A DNA stretch of 62,679 bases from Paenibacillus sp. PAMC 26794 (GTDB lineage Bacteria; Bacillota; Bacilli; Paenibacillales; Paenibacillaceae), in NCBI RefSeq assembly GCF_000316035.1, contig NZ_ANHX01000081.1:1-62679 (forward strand), read 5' to 3'. The position numbers and the translations under genes are program-made. The number at the start of each line of letters is the position of its first letter. The stretch's first letter is position 1. Of this stretch, positions 1 through 7,688 are shown piece by piece. The notes under the pieces are model-generated. The model was not told the origin of the DNA. It searched no databases and saw only the letters and a program-made list of their open reading frames with translations.

Positions 1-384
1 GTACAGATCGACTTCCGTGAAGGCGATCTGCTGGCCCCGTTCGCCGGGGCTCGGGTGGACATCCTGGTGTCCAACCCGCCCTACATCCCGGCGGCGGATA
101 TCGCCGGGTTACAGCAAGAGGTGCGCGATCATGAGCCGCGCATGGCACTGGACGGCGGTCCGGACGGGCTTGCACCGTACCGTATCATGCTGGAGCAGTT
201 GGCGCTGCTGCCTGCGCCGCCGCAGATCATTGGTTTTGAGCTGGGCCAAGGGCAGGCTCGCGACATCGCAGCTTTGCTTGAAACGGCGGGACATTGGCCG
301 GAAATAATCATTGTACCGGACCTTGCCGGAATCGAGCGGCATGTCCTGGGTGTTCGTACTTCGGAACAGGTGACGAAAATGTAA
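1..384 (+). CDS. prmC: PrmC (HemK) release-factor glutamine methyltransferase, 3' part
   Basis: This is the C-terminal part of the SAM-dependent enzyme that methylates the Gln of the GGQ motif in peptide release factors. Frame 1 is open from the left edge to the stop at 382-384. It carries the family signature NPPY (nt 73-84, SNPPYIPAADI), which positions the target glutamine, and the following EVRDHEPRMALDGGPDG stretch typical of PrmC. The start, the N-terminal helical domain and the SAM-binding motifs lie outside the window. Nucleotides 1-260 are much richer in GC than the genes that follow. In Bacillus prmC follows prfA, so prfA is expected just to the left. Identification is firm; completeness cannot be judged. 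Confidence 0.93.
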   Translation, partial: VQIDFREGDLLAPFAGARVDILVSNPPYIPAADIAGLQQEVRDHEPRMALDGGPDGLAPYRIMLEQLALLPAPPQIIGFELGQGQARDIAALLETAGHWPEIIIVPDLAGIERHVLGVRTSEQVTKM

Positions 385-469
385 GGTTCCGCGGGTTTTC
401 TTTTTGCCGTGAAATCCTCTACAATGAGATATACCGAAGATTTCTGAATGCTTGGGGGAACATAATTAC

Positions 470-1690
470 ATGCTGCACAAATTTAAAAAAATAGACTATT
501 CTATTGTCTTTATACTCGTTATTCTGATGGGTATCAGTATTTTGTCGATTTACAGTACAACGTTTGGTCGTCCGAGATGGGAATCCTACCCCCAAAAGGC
601 AGGGATTTTCTATATTATAGGTTTCATCGTATTCTTCGGAATGTCCATGATTAACTATAAAGTGATTATTAAAAACTATTTATATATCTACGGTGTGGGT
701 CTACTGCTACTCGTCATCGTTAACTTTTTCGGTGTTACGTATTATGGAGCCCAAGGCTGGTTATCCATATTTGGCCTGAGTTTGCAGCCTGCGGAATTAT
801 TTAAGCTGTGTTTAATCGTTTTCCTGTCTGCTCTGCTTGCCAAAAAGAAAAATAGACCCTTATATTTCGGGCGGGATGTTATTCCGATCGCACTGTGTGT
901 TCTGCCTCCTTTGTTGCTGGTATTATTGCAAAATGACTTGGGGAACGCCCTCAGTTATGTAGTCATTCTTGTCGGTCTATTGTGGATTGGTAATGTGAAA
1001 TTCAGCCATGCACTGATTGGTTTTGTGATTGCTGTCGCTGCCTTTATTGGTGGAACACAGGCCTATATTCATTATCATGATGAAGTTGCCAAGTTCCTCA
1101 AAGATATTGGACGTGCTCACTGGGCTGAGCGGTTTGACCCTTGGCTCGTGCCAGAACAGACATCCAGAGATGTATTGTGGCAGACCTATAATGCCAAGTT
1201 AGCCATCGGTTCCGGAGGAATCAGTGGTAAAGGGTATCTCGAAGGTACGACAATCCAGTCCAATCGAGTACCGCTCGCATACGCGGATTCCATCTTTGTG
1301 CAGATTGGTGAAGAATTCGGTTTTGTTGGAGCCTCGGTATTGTTACTGCTTTACTTTATTCTGATTCACAGGCTGGTGTTGATCGCACTGGAGTGCAAAG
1401 ATCGGGCTGGGCCGTACCTGATTGTAGGTATTATTTCGATGCTGCTCTATCAGATTTTTGTTAATATTGGTCCGTTTATCGGTCTGATGCCATTAACAGG
1501 GATCACACTTCCATTTATCAGTTTCGGCGGTACCTCTCTTGTGCTCAACATGCTCAGTATGGGTGTTGTCATGAGTATTAAAGTTCATACGGAAGAAAAT
1601 GAAGATATCCTGGGTTCTTCAGAACAACTCAGTATCACGGAGATGGTCATGAAGTTGTTCAGACGGAAGCCGTCCCAGCAAGAGCAATAA
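470..1690 (+). CDS. SEDS-family peptidoglycan glycosyltransferase (RodA/FtsW/SpoVE-like), copy 1
   Basis: A 406-residue polytopic membrane protein of the SEDS family, which polymerises lipid II glycan strands for elongation, division or the spore cortex. I see about ten hydrophobic segments, the QPAELFK loop, LQNDLGNAL, and the ADSIFVQIGEEFGFVG stretch that contains the catalytic Asp position of RodA/FtsW. The C-terminal LPFISFGGTSL signature is also present. The ATG at 470 is chosen because GGGGGA (454-459) lies about 10 nt upstream; an in-frame TTG at 452 has no ribosome-binding site. The next gene is a close paralogue. Neither can be assigned to RodA, FtsW or SpoVE from sequence alone. Confidence 0.9.
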   Translation: MLHKFKKIDYSIVFILVILMGISILSIYSTTFGRPRWESYPQKAGIFYIIGFIVFFGMSMINYKVIIKNYLYIYGVGLLLLVIVNFFGVTYYGAQGWLSIFGLSLQPAELFKLCLIVFLSALLAKKKNRPLYFGRDVIPIALCVLPPLLLVLLQNDLGNALSYVVILVGLLWIGNVKFSHALIGFVIAVAAFIGGTQAYIHYHDEVAKFLKDIGRAHWAERFDPWLVPEQTSRDVLWQTYNAKLAIGSGGISGKGYLEGTTIQSNRVPLAYADSIFVQIGEEFGFVGASVLLLLYFILIHRLVLIALECKDRAGPYLIVGIISMLLYQIFVNIGPFIGLMPLTGITLPFISFGGTSLVLNMLSMGVVMSIKVHTEENEDILGSSEQLSITEMVMKLFRRKPSQQEQ

Positions 1691-1748
1691 CTCTCGTGAA
1701 CAGAACGTAAGATATATGCGTGTAAGCGTAAATAACGATATAACTATT

Positions 1749-1806
1749 AAACCCTGGAACAGATCTACCTCAGTCACATTGGGATAGCTGCTCCGGGGTT
1801 TTGTTT
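1749..1806 (+). terminator. Rho-independent terminator after SEDS copy 1
   Basis: AAACCCTGGAACAG (1749-1762) pairs with CTGCTCCGGGGTTT with two G:U pairs, and the right arm runs into a T-rich tail. It separates the two paralogous SEDS genes, so they probably have separate promoters. Confidence 0.72.
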
Positions 1807-1916
1807 GTTCCTGTGGAGATTAGGATTTCCAATTTATTATCCAATTATATACAATGGTAATATTGAGTTCAATTGGAAATCATAGAATGCTAGATTTCAG
1901 GGGGATGGACGGAGTC

Positions 1917-3134
1917 ATGTTTAGAATGCTGAAGAAGATGGACGGTGTAATCTTTTTTGTAATGCTGTTGCTCATGATTATTAGTGTATTTGCGATTTAT
2001 AGCGGAACGCGGACAGATGCCAACCTGGCGAATCATCATGTCAAAACGATGTATTTCTATGTGGCCGGGTTCATTGCGGTGCTTGTGATCGGGCTTGTGA
2101 ATTACAAGTTATACGTGAAATATGCGTTTTATTTGTATGGCTTGGGGATCATACTACTGATCCTTGCGAATGTCCTGGGCAGTTCGATCAATAATGCTAA
2201 CGGCTGGCTGAAGCTGGGGGAATTTTCTTTTCAACCGGCAGAGCTGTTCAAGATGATTCTGATTCTGTTCCTCGCCCATTTAATTGTGAAGAGACAACGA
2301 GGCACGCTGAAATTTTGGAGAGATATTGTGCCGATTGGCTGCTGGGCGTTTATTCCGTTTGCCCTTGTTATGGCTCAGAATGATCTGGGAAATGCATTGG
2401 GGTATGTGGTGATTCTGGCTGCGGTATTCTGGATCGGAAATATGAGGCTGAAGCACGTATTGATTGCGTTGACGGTTGTGGGAGTAGCGTTTTTTGGCTT
2501 TGTTAAAGCCTACACCTTCTACCATGATGAAGTATTCACTTTTCTTGAAAAGATAAAAAGGGAGCATTGGGCGGAGCGAATTGATCCCTGGCTTGTACCG
2601 GAAAAGGCTACCTCTAAAGCTTCCTGGCATACGAAAAATGCAGGTTTAGCCATCGGTTCAGGGGGCATCATAGGCAAGGGTTATTTGCAAGGAACATCTG
2701 TTCAGAGTGGACGAGTCCCCTATACGTATTCTGATTCCATTTTTGTCGTGATCGCAGAGGAGTTTGGCTTTGTCGGTGCATCCGTACTGATTCTGTTGTA
2801 CTTTATTCTGATTCAACGTATGGTGCTGATTGCTCTGACTTGCAGAGATCGCGCGGGACCCGTCATCATTGTTGGTATTATCGGAATGTTATTGTATCAG
2901 GTGTTTGAGAACGTGGGGGCGTTCCTCGGACTGATGCCACTCACAGGTATTACGTTACCGTTCATCAGTTACGGCGGCACCTCTTTGCTTATTAATATGG
3001 CTTGTATTGGGGTAGTCATGAGCATTAAGTTGTACGGGCAAGAAGAGGAGGATGAACTTCTGATGGGAGAGCAGCAACCCCGGTTGTCGGAACGTTTATG
3101 GAATATGCTCAAGAAAGAGAAAAGTGCTGTGTAA
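1917..3134 (+). CDS. SEDS-family peptidoglycan glycosyltransferase (RodA/FtsW/SpoVE-like), copy 2
   Basis: A 405-residue SEDS protein that aligns along its whole length with the gene just upstream. It shares FQPAELFKMIL, AQNDLGNALGYVVILA, HWAERIDPWLVPE, the SDSIFVVIAEEFGFVGA stretch with the catalytic Asp position, and LPFISYGGTSLL. The ATG at 1917 follows AGGGGGA (1899-1905) by about 11 nt. In-frame upstream starts at 1854, 1887 and 1905 lack a well-placed Shine-Dalgarno. The role is glycan polymerisation together with a class B PBP, by family knowledge. No PBP gene is adjacent. A tandem pair at the position between prmC and spoIIR, where Bacillus has ywkF, is a local expansion. Confidence 0.9.
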   Translation: MFRMLKKMDGVIFFVMLLLMIISVFAIYSGTRTDANLANHHVKTMYFYVAGFIAVLVIGLVNYKLYVKYAFYLYGLGIILLILANVLGSSINNANGWLKLGEFSFQPAELFKMILILFLAHLIVKRQRGTLKFWRDIVPIGCWAFIPFALVMAQNDLGNALGYVVILAAVFWIGNMRLKHVLIALTVVGVAFFGFVKAYTFYHDEVFTFLEKIKREHWAERIDPWLVPEKATSKASWHTKNAGLAIGSGGIIGKGYLQGTSVQSGRVPYTYSDSIFVVIAEEFGFVGASVLILLYFILIQRMVLIALTCRDRAGPVIIVGIIGMLLYQVFENVGAFLGLMPLTGITLPFISYGGTSLLINMACIGVVMSIKLYGQEEEDELLMGEQQPRLSERLWNMLKKEKSAV

Positions 3135-3197
3135 CTGTTGAGTCGGTATAGTGAAAAGTAAAGCGGTGAGACGTATAACGTGATCGTTCGTAGGAAT

Positions 3198-3242
3198 AAA
3201 GAGGTTGATTTGCCCTGTAACCAGGTGCGGATCAGCCTTTTT
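3198..3242 (+). terminator. Terminator after SEDS copy 2
   Basis: AAAGAGGTTGAT (3198-3209) pairs with ATCAGCCTTTTT (3231-3242) with G:U pairs, and the right arm provides the T-run. Confidence 0.7.
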
Positions 3243-3905
3243 AACATGATGGGTGAGAAAGTGTGAATGAGAGATGAGAGAAGCAATGCATAGGTGTCTT
3301 CAAGCCAACTGTAGGCTGAGGCGCACCTGAAAGAGTTGGGAATAGAGTGTTGAGCATTGTGTGGAGCTTCAGGTGCCAGCTGTTAGGAGTTAAGAGTTAG
3401 GTGGTGCTAGGAGCTAACGAACCACACACGTCTTATTCGGGGATTTGAAGTGTCTGGAGAAAACTAAGGAATCTGAGACACGTTATATCAGCATAAACAG
3501 CCTTTTGTAGCGTGTTGATCAGATAACTTTGGGGAATAACGTGTCTCATGTTCCTTACAATTTCAAAAGAATGCCTGAAGGACAAATAAGACGTCCTCGG
3601 TTCTTTAGAACATCGACTGGTCACTCGCGAGAGTCATTCGCCTAGGGTCAGCCAGTACAGTCTTCAAGGCTTTTTGGACGCTGACATTTTGTCATCGTAT
3701 AACTTGCCTGGGTTTAACCACACATTCTAGTAGTACGTGTTCAAATAGTTGGGTTTTCAGTACCGAGAAGATGGGATGAGGCTTTTTGAACAACCTCTAG
3801 TAGATTTATTACAAATGCTAGGTTTACTTCCGTCTCTGCCGGGCATACTGATAGACATGAGAGAGTTGCAGGTAGCGTGATCAGAGAGCCGAGGGGGAGA
3901 ACGGA
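3243..3905. other. Non-coding stretch ahead of spoIIR
   Basis: About 660 bases with no credible gene. Nucleotides 3280-3400 hold a few imperfect inverted copies of an AGGTG-containing motif. 3414-3608 is a nested inverted repeat, listed separately. The remainder up to the spoIIR ribosome-binding site (3891-3900) shows nothing I can name. I found no convincing sigma-F promoter for spoIIR here. Confidence 0.5.
3414..3608. repeat. Nested inverted repeat, family B copy 1 (four ~26-bp units)
   Basis: Two direct units, CTAACGAACC..ACGTCTTATT (3414-3437) and CTAAGGAATCTGAGACACG.. (3464-3487), are followed by two reverse-complement units, AATAACGTGTCTCA.. (3535-3557) and AAATAAGACGTCC.. (3584-3608). 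The inner pair and the outer pair are each complementary, so the element can fold into one ~195-nt nested hairpin. An element with the same architecture and unit consensus lies at 24382-24577. Confidence 0.85.
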
Positions 3906-4565
3906 TTGAGCAGACGAATTGTAAAGCAAATTGGACTTATTATTGTATGTCTTATGATGATTATCATGATGTGGGAAGGTCAGAAAACGGATGCAGCTGT
4001 GGCGGCCACAGCGATCCCTGAACAATCGATTCGCTTGCGTATTCTAGCAAACTCAGATGCACCGGGTGATCAATTGGTGAAACGCGAGATTCGGGATGCT
4101 ATCGTTGCTCAGATGGGCGAGTGGGTAGCCGAACTGGAGAATCCGCAAAGTCTGGATGAAGCGCGCCAGGTCATTCGTGAGCATTTGTCCGAGATTGAGA
4201 ATAGAGTAGGAGAAGAGCTGGCAAGTCGTGGCTTGCATTATGCATATCAGGTGGAGCTGGGTTCTGTTCCGTTCCCGACCAAACTATATGGGGGTACCGT
4301 CTATCCTGCCGGAGATTATGAAGCGGTTCGGATTACGCTGGGCGAAGGCAAAGGTCAGAACTGGTGGTGTGTGTTGTTCCCGCCGCTGTGTTTCATTGAT
4401 GCAGGGACCGGGGATGCACTGGCGAAATCTTCAACGGTATCAGCCGCAGCGGCTGAACCAGGAGATGCAGAGGCATCTGTGCAGGGAGATACACCGGAAG
4501 CGAGATTCTTTCTGTGGGATATGGCTGTGAAACTGTGGAGTTGGGTAACTGGATTGTTCGCATAA
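3906..4565 (+). CDS. spoIIR: SpoIIR, intercompartmental activator of pro-sigma-E processing
   Basis: SpoIIR is made in the forespore under sigma-F, secreted into the intermembrane space, and activates the SpoIIGA protease that processes pro-sigma-E in the mother cell. The 219-residue protein has an N-terminal membrane/signal segment (about residues 9-23). The family core is visible: SIRLRILANSDAPGDQLVKR, GLHYAYQVELGSVPFPTK, YPAGDYEAVRITLGEGKG and QNWWCVLFPPLCFID. The start is TTG at 3906, with GAGGGGGAGA at 3891-3900 as Shine-Dalgarno. It is a single gene ended by the terminator at 4587. Position and content match Bacillus spoIIR. Confidence 0.96.
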   Translation: MSRRIVKQIGLIIVCLMMIIMMWEGQKTDAAVAATAIPEQSIRLRILANSDAPGDQLVKREIRDAIVAQMGEWVAELENPQSLDEARQVIREHLSEIENRVGEELASRGLHYAYQVELGSVPFPTKLYGGTVYPAGDYEAVRITLGEGKGQNWWCVLFPPLCFIDAGTGDALAKSSTVSAAAAEPGDAEASVQGDTPEARFFLWDMAVKLWSWVTGLFA

Positions 4566-4586
4566 CAACTTAATTATACTATATAT

Positions 4587-4619
4587 AAGGGCGACTTCGA
4601 TTCAGGAAGCTGCCCTTTT
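4587..4619 (+). terminator. Terminator after spoIIR
   Basis: AAGGGCGACTTC pairs with GAAGCTGCCCTT, apart from one internal two-base mismatch, and is followed by TTTTG. Confidence 0.65.
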
Positions 4620-4763
4620 GATATGAATTGGTGGCGAAGTTACAGTGAGACTCATGCGTGGAGTGAAGTGTGAAGGGCATCCGTGGCGGGACAGGTATGT
4701 TATAATTACTTATATTGAATATGGATATGAACTAACCTACTTGAAGTTTAGGAATGATGATAT

Positions 4764-6002
4764 ATGAGCAGAGAAAACGAACCATTGCAACACACCTCTG
4801 AGATGAGGGATGGTAGAGAAGAACGTGATATGAAAGCTCCGGGAGAAATGGTCACCAAGATGTGGGATGTACGCGTCTTGGTGAGCGCTGAGAACGATCA
4901 CGGATTGGGTAATATTAAAATGTTGGATGTGAAAAAGGGGAGCGCCGATCAACAGGCGCTCGCCGACTTGCAGGCTGCCGCAGCCTGCATTCGTCAAGGT
5001 CAGACGGTGGCCTTTCCGACCGAGACGGTCTATGGCTTGGGTGCCGATGCGCGTAGCACAGCAGCCGTGGAGGCTGTATTTGTCGCCAAAGGCCGACCTT
5101 CCGACAATCCACTGATTGTGCATATCGCCCACCGTGACCAGTTGGGTGCTCTGGTCACGGAAGTGAACGAGACAGCCGAAGCGCTGATGGCGGCCTTCTG
5201 GCCGGGACCACTGACGCTGGTGCTGCCGGTTAGGCCGGGGGCGGTGTCCCCGCGTGTCACCGCCGGTCTGGACACGGTGGCCGTGCGCATGCCGGACCAC
5301 CCGGTGGCCTTGCAGTTGATCGCGGCGGCGGCATGCCCTGTGGCTGCGCCAAGCGCCAACCGCTCCGGGCGGCCAAGCCCGACACTCGCGTCTCATGTAC
5401 GCGAGGATCTGGATGGCCGCATCGGCGGCATCGTGGACGGCGGCCCCACCGGGGTGGGCGTCGAGTCCACGGTTGTGCAGGTCGGTGACGACGGTACCGT
5501 CACCATCCTGCGCCCTGGCGGCATTACGGCGGAACAACTGTCCGCCGTTGCCGCCCGTGTCGCCACGGACCCCGCGCTACTCGCGGAGGGGGCCGATGGC
5601 GTAGGCAACCCGGCGCCGCGCTCGCCGGGCATGAAGTACACGCACTACGCACCCACAGGGGCGCTGTGCGTGGTGGAGGGGCCGCCCGCAGCGGTGGCGG
5701 CCTGGATTAGCGCCGCCCTCGCAGAGGCGGCGCAGCGCGGAGAGCGCACCGCTGTGCTGGCGTTCGCCGAGCACGCGGAGCAGTACCGCGCCGATGCCGT
5801 GTTCTCGCTGGGCGACGCCAGCGAGCTGGAAGAAGCAGCGCGCCGGCTATACGCCGCGCTGCGCAGCTGCGATGAGCAAGGCGCCACATATATTGTGGCT
5901 GAAGCCTGCTCACGCGAAGGGCTGGGAGCAGCCGTCATGAATCGGCTGCTCAAGGCTGCGGGGAACCAACTCATACAAGTTGGCAACCAGCAACCCTCTT
6001 AA
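4764..6002 (+). CDS. tsaC: L-threonylcarbamoyladenylate synthase (TsaC/Sua5, YwlC)
   Basis: Makes threonylcarbamoyl-AMP from Thr, bicarbonate and ATP for the t6A37 modification of ANN-decoding tRNAs. The YrdC domain spans about residues 65-260, with PTETVYGLG (85-93), KGRPSDNPL (109-117) and SANRSGRPSPT. A Sua5 C-terminal domain follows, introduced by SPGMKYTHYAP, so this is the two-domain Sua5 form. At 412 residues it is longer than the roughly 350 typical of the family; the first ~60 residues are a low-similarity extension. The ATG at 4764 has a weak Shine-Dalgarno (AGGA, 4750), and starts at 4830, 4848 or 4920 are possible. From about 4970 to 5960 the gene is strikingly GC-rich compared with its neighbours. 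Confidence 0.93.
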   Translation: MSRENEPLQHTSEMRDGREERDMKAPGEMVTKMWDVRVLVSAENDHGLGNIKMLDVKKGSADQQALADLQAAAACIRQGQTVAFPTETVYGLGADARSTAAVEAVFVAKGRPSDNPLIVHIAHRDQLGALVTEVNETAEALMAAFWPGPLTLVLPVRPGAVSPRVTAGLDTVAVRMPDHPVALQLIAAAACPVAAPSANRSGRPSPTLASHVREDLDGRIGGIVDGGPTGVGVESTVVQVGDDGTVTILRPGGITAEQLSAVAARVATDPALLAEGADGVGNPAPRSPGMKYTHYAPTGALCVVEGPPAAVAAWISAALAEAAQRGERTAVLAFAEHAEQYRADAVFSLGDASELEEAARRLYAALRSCDEQGATYIVAEACSREGLGAAVMNRLLKAAGNQLIQVGNQQPS

Positions 6003-6003
6003 C

Positions 6004-6043
6004 CTCTCCTGATCATACAGTCAGGAGAGCTGCTTAACTTTTT
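6004..6043 (+). terminator. Probable terminator after tsaC
   Basis: CTCTCCTGA (6004-6012) and TCAGGAGAG (6021-6029) form a perfect 9-bp stem. The T-run (6039-6043) is about 9 nt beyond the stem, further than usual, so termination may be weak. Confidence 0.5.
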
Positions 6044-6177
6044 CCAAAACAAAATCAAGATTCTATAGAGCCAGCATCTGACCAGAGATCCGTCGCTGTT
6101 TGCCTTTCATCGGTCATGTTTAGGTCCTTGTCCGCATATCGTGTACAAGAACCTTTACGTGACTTGGGGGTATGGGG

Positions 6178-6738
6178 ATGTGGGATGTGTCTGCCCATGT
6201 AGGGCAGTTGGTAACCATTTTGATCATGGCTGTTGCGCTTGGCCTCGATGCGTTCTCACTCGGAATCGGAATTGGCATGAAGGGCATTCGGCTGCGGGAT
6301 GTATTGCGAATCAGTATTGTAACAGCGCTATTTCATATCATCATGCCGCTCATCGGCATGTATATGGGAAAATACGTCAGCTCCCTGCTTGGTGACATTA
6401 CGACATATGCGGCAGGTGGATTGCTTGTACTGCTGGGTGCTCATATGATTCTGAATGCATTCCGTGAAGGAGATACAAAGCTGGTGGACCACCGTTCCCT
6501 GCTCGGCGTTGTTTTGTTCTCCCTCAGCGTTAGTGTGGACTCGTTCTCTGTGGGTGTTTCACTGGGGATGTTCAGCAGTGATCTGATCTTAACTGTACTT
6601 GCGTTCGGCGTTTGTGGCGGGGTGATGTCGGTTATGGGGCTGCTATTAGGCCGTCGGGTGAGCCAGAATCTCGGGGATTACGGCGAAGCTATTGGTGGTG
6701 CAATCTTGCTTGCGTTTGGACTTTTGTTTATATTTTAG
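6178..6738 (+). CDS. mntP: MntP-family manganese efflux pump (YwlD)
   Basis: A 186-residue inner-membrane protein with six predicted helices, matching MntP manganese exporters. The two pseudo-symmetric halves each carry the acidic motif: ALGLDAFSLGIGIGMKG near the N-terminus and SVSVDSFSVGVSLGMF in the second half. These Asp residues are the metal-binding candidates known from the family. The ATG at 6178 lies 7 nt after GGGGG (6166-6170); the ATG at 6172 is too close to it. It is preceded by tsaC and followed by ywlE, as in Bacillus. I do not see a yybP-ykoY manganese riboswitch upstream; only a small imperfect hairpin around 6120-6156 is visible. Confidence 0.92.
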   Translation: MWDVSAHVGQLVTILIMAVALGLDAFSLGIGIGMKGIRLRDVLRISIVTALFHIIMPLIGMYMGKYVSSLLGDITTYAAGGLLVLLGAHMILNAFREGDTKLVDHRSLLGVVLFSLSVSVDSFSVGVSLGMFSSDLILTVLAFGVCGGVMSVMGLLLGRRVSQNLGDYGEAIGGAILLAFGLLFIF

Positions 6739-6796
6739 AATAAAACTTAAGGAATCATATCATTCGCATCATATGTAAAATGGGGAGGCTAACACA

Positions 6797-7375
6797 ATGA
6801 AACATATTTTATTCGTATGTACAGGAAATACGTGCCGCAGCCCCATGGCAGAGGGGCTTTTGCGAAAACTGGCATCGGAGCGCGGCATTCAGGTAGAGGT
6901 TCGCTCCGCAGGTGTGGCAGCAACGTCGGGGATGCCGATCTCCCGACATGCTGAAGCGGTTTTGAGAGATCATAACGTTGAAGGTCCACCTCATTCCACA
7001 CAGCTTAGCTCTAACCTGGTAGGTTGGGCCGATCTGGTTCTTACATTAACACGGAGTCATAAGCAGCATGTCATGCAGGTTTTTCCCGATTCAGTCCACA
7101 AAACCTATACGTTGAAAGAGTATGTGGAGGACGACGAGCAGGTATTAAGAGATGTTCAGGAATTGGACAGCCTGTTTGCAACGCTTGAGATGAAACGTGC
7201 CCTTGGGCAAGAGATCCTGGCATCGGAGCGTGAGCGAGCCATCGAGATTAGACAACGGATTCCAAGTTTCGACATTTCTGATCCGTTTGGTGGCAGCCGT
7301 GATGATTACAATATAGCTGCGGCCGAGATTCGGACGGCACTGGATCGGCTTTTGGATAAGCTGGGAAAATTCTGA
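6797..7375 (+). CDS. ywlE: Protein-arginine phosphatase YwlE (LMW-PTP fold)
   Basis: Low-molecular-weight phosphatase fold with the P-loop CTGNTCRS at residues 8-15: nucleophile Cys8, Arg14, and Thr12 at the position that selects phosphoarginine in Bacillus YwlE. By family knowledge it reverses McsB arginine phosphorylation. The acid-loop DPFGGS is present near residue 165. The protein is 192 residues against about 150 in Bacillus; the extra length is a charged helical segment between about residues 110 and 155. The Shine-Dalgarno GGGGAGG lies at 6781-6787. In Bacillus rpiB/ywlF follows; here that gene is missing and a riboswitch-led ywlG unit begins. Confidence 0.92.
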   Translation: MKHILFVCTGNTCRSPMAEGLLRKLASERGIQVEVRSAGVAATSGMPISRHAEAVLRDHNVEGPPHSTQLSSNLVGWADLVLTLTRSHKQHVMQVFPDSVHKTYTLKEYVEDDEQVLRDVQELDSLFATLEMKRALGQEILASERERAIEIRQRIPSFDISDPFGGSRDDYNIAAAEIRTALDRLLDKLGKF

Positions 7376-7423
7376 TCCTGCGGGGCAGGTTATAGAAATA
7401 GGACATGTGATGTAAATTAACCG

Positions 7424-7452
7424 TTGATTTTAGCCGCGGGTTGTTTTATGAT
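7424..7452 (+). promoter_or_regulatory. Sigma-A promoter of the ZTP-riboswitch unit
   Basis: TTGATT (7424-7429), a 17-nt spacer and TATGAT (7447-7452). Transcription would start near 7459, just before the aptamer, which supports the assignment. Confidence 0.75.
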
Positions 7453-7468
7453 GAAGGGGAAAACAGGG

Positions 7469-7541
7469 ATCCGGTGTAACTGGCGACGAAGTGGGCATAA
7501 CCACGATGGAGCACCGGAACAAACGGCCGGTCGCCTGGGCA
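7469..7541 (+). promoter_or_regulatory. ZTP riboswitch aptamer (pfl motif)
   Basis: The element matches the pfl/ZTP consensus by eye. The P1 strand CCGGTG (7471-7476) is followed by the conserved TAACTGGCGA. A GTGGG..CCAC hairpin follows, then GGAGCACCGG closing P1 (7512-7517), and finally the conserved CGCCTGGGC (7532-7540) that forms the ZMP/ZTP-binding subdomain. ZTP riboswitches sense Z nucleotides that accumulate when 10-formyl-THF is limiting, and switch on one-carbon and purine genes. A terminator overlaps its 3' end, and ywlG then glyA follow, so the expected output is read-through when ZMP/ZTP is bound. Confidence 0.9.
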
Positions 7542-7581
7542 AAAGAGCAATTCTGCGTTACCCGCAGACTGCTCTTTTTTT
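7541..7581 (+). terminator. Riboswitch expression-platform terminator
   Basis: AAAAGAGCA (7541-7549) pairs with TGCTCTTTT (7570-7578), ending in a T-run, with an inner TCTGCG/CGCAGA stem. It begins exactly at the end of the aptamer, as expected for a transcriptional ZTP switch. Confidence 0.88.
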
Positions 7582-7688
7582 CGTCTTTCATCTGATTATT
7601 CGCTATAATAGTACCTGAGATGCCGTGCAAGAATACGAAGGACAGCCAAGAGACAGCGGGCATGATTTTATCGGGAGGCGATGATAGG

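Noticed and set aside
452..469. TTG 452 as start of the first SEDS gene
   Set aside because: It overlaps the GGGGGA ribosome-binding site of ATG 470.
3433..3624. 63-residue minus-strand frame in the spoIIR upstream gap
   Set aside because: It lies within the family B inverted repeat and has no coding features.
6044..6177. yybP-ykoY manganese riboswitch before mntP
   Set aside because: The conserved internal-loop sequences are absent; only a weak hairpin is present.
7469..7541. THF riboswitch upstream of ywlG-glyA
   Set aside because: The TAACTGGCGA and CGCCTGGGC pair is diagnostic of the ZTP/pfl class, not the THF class.
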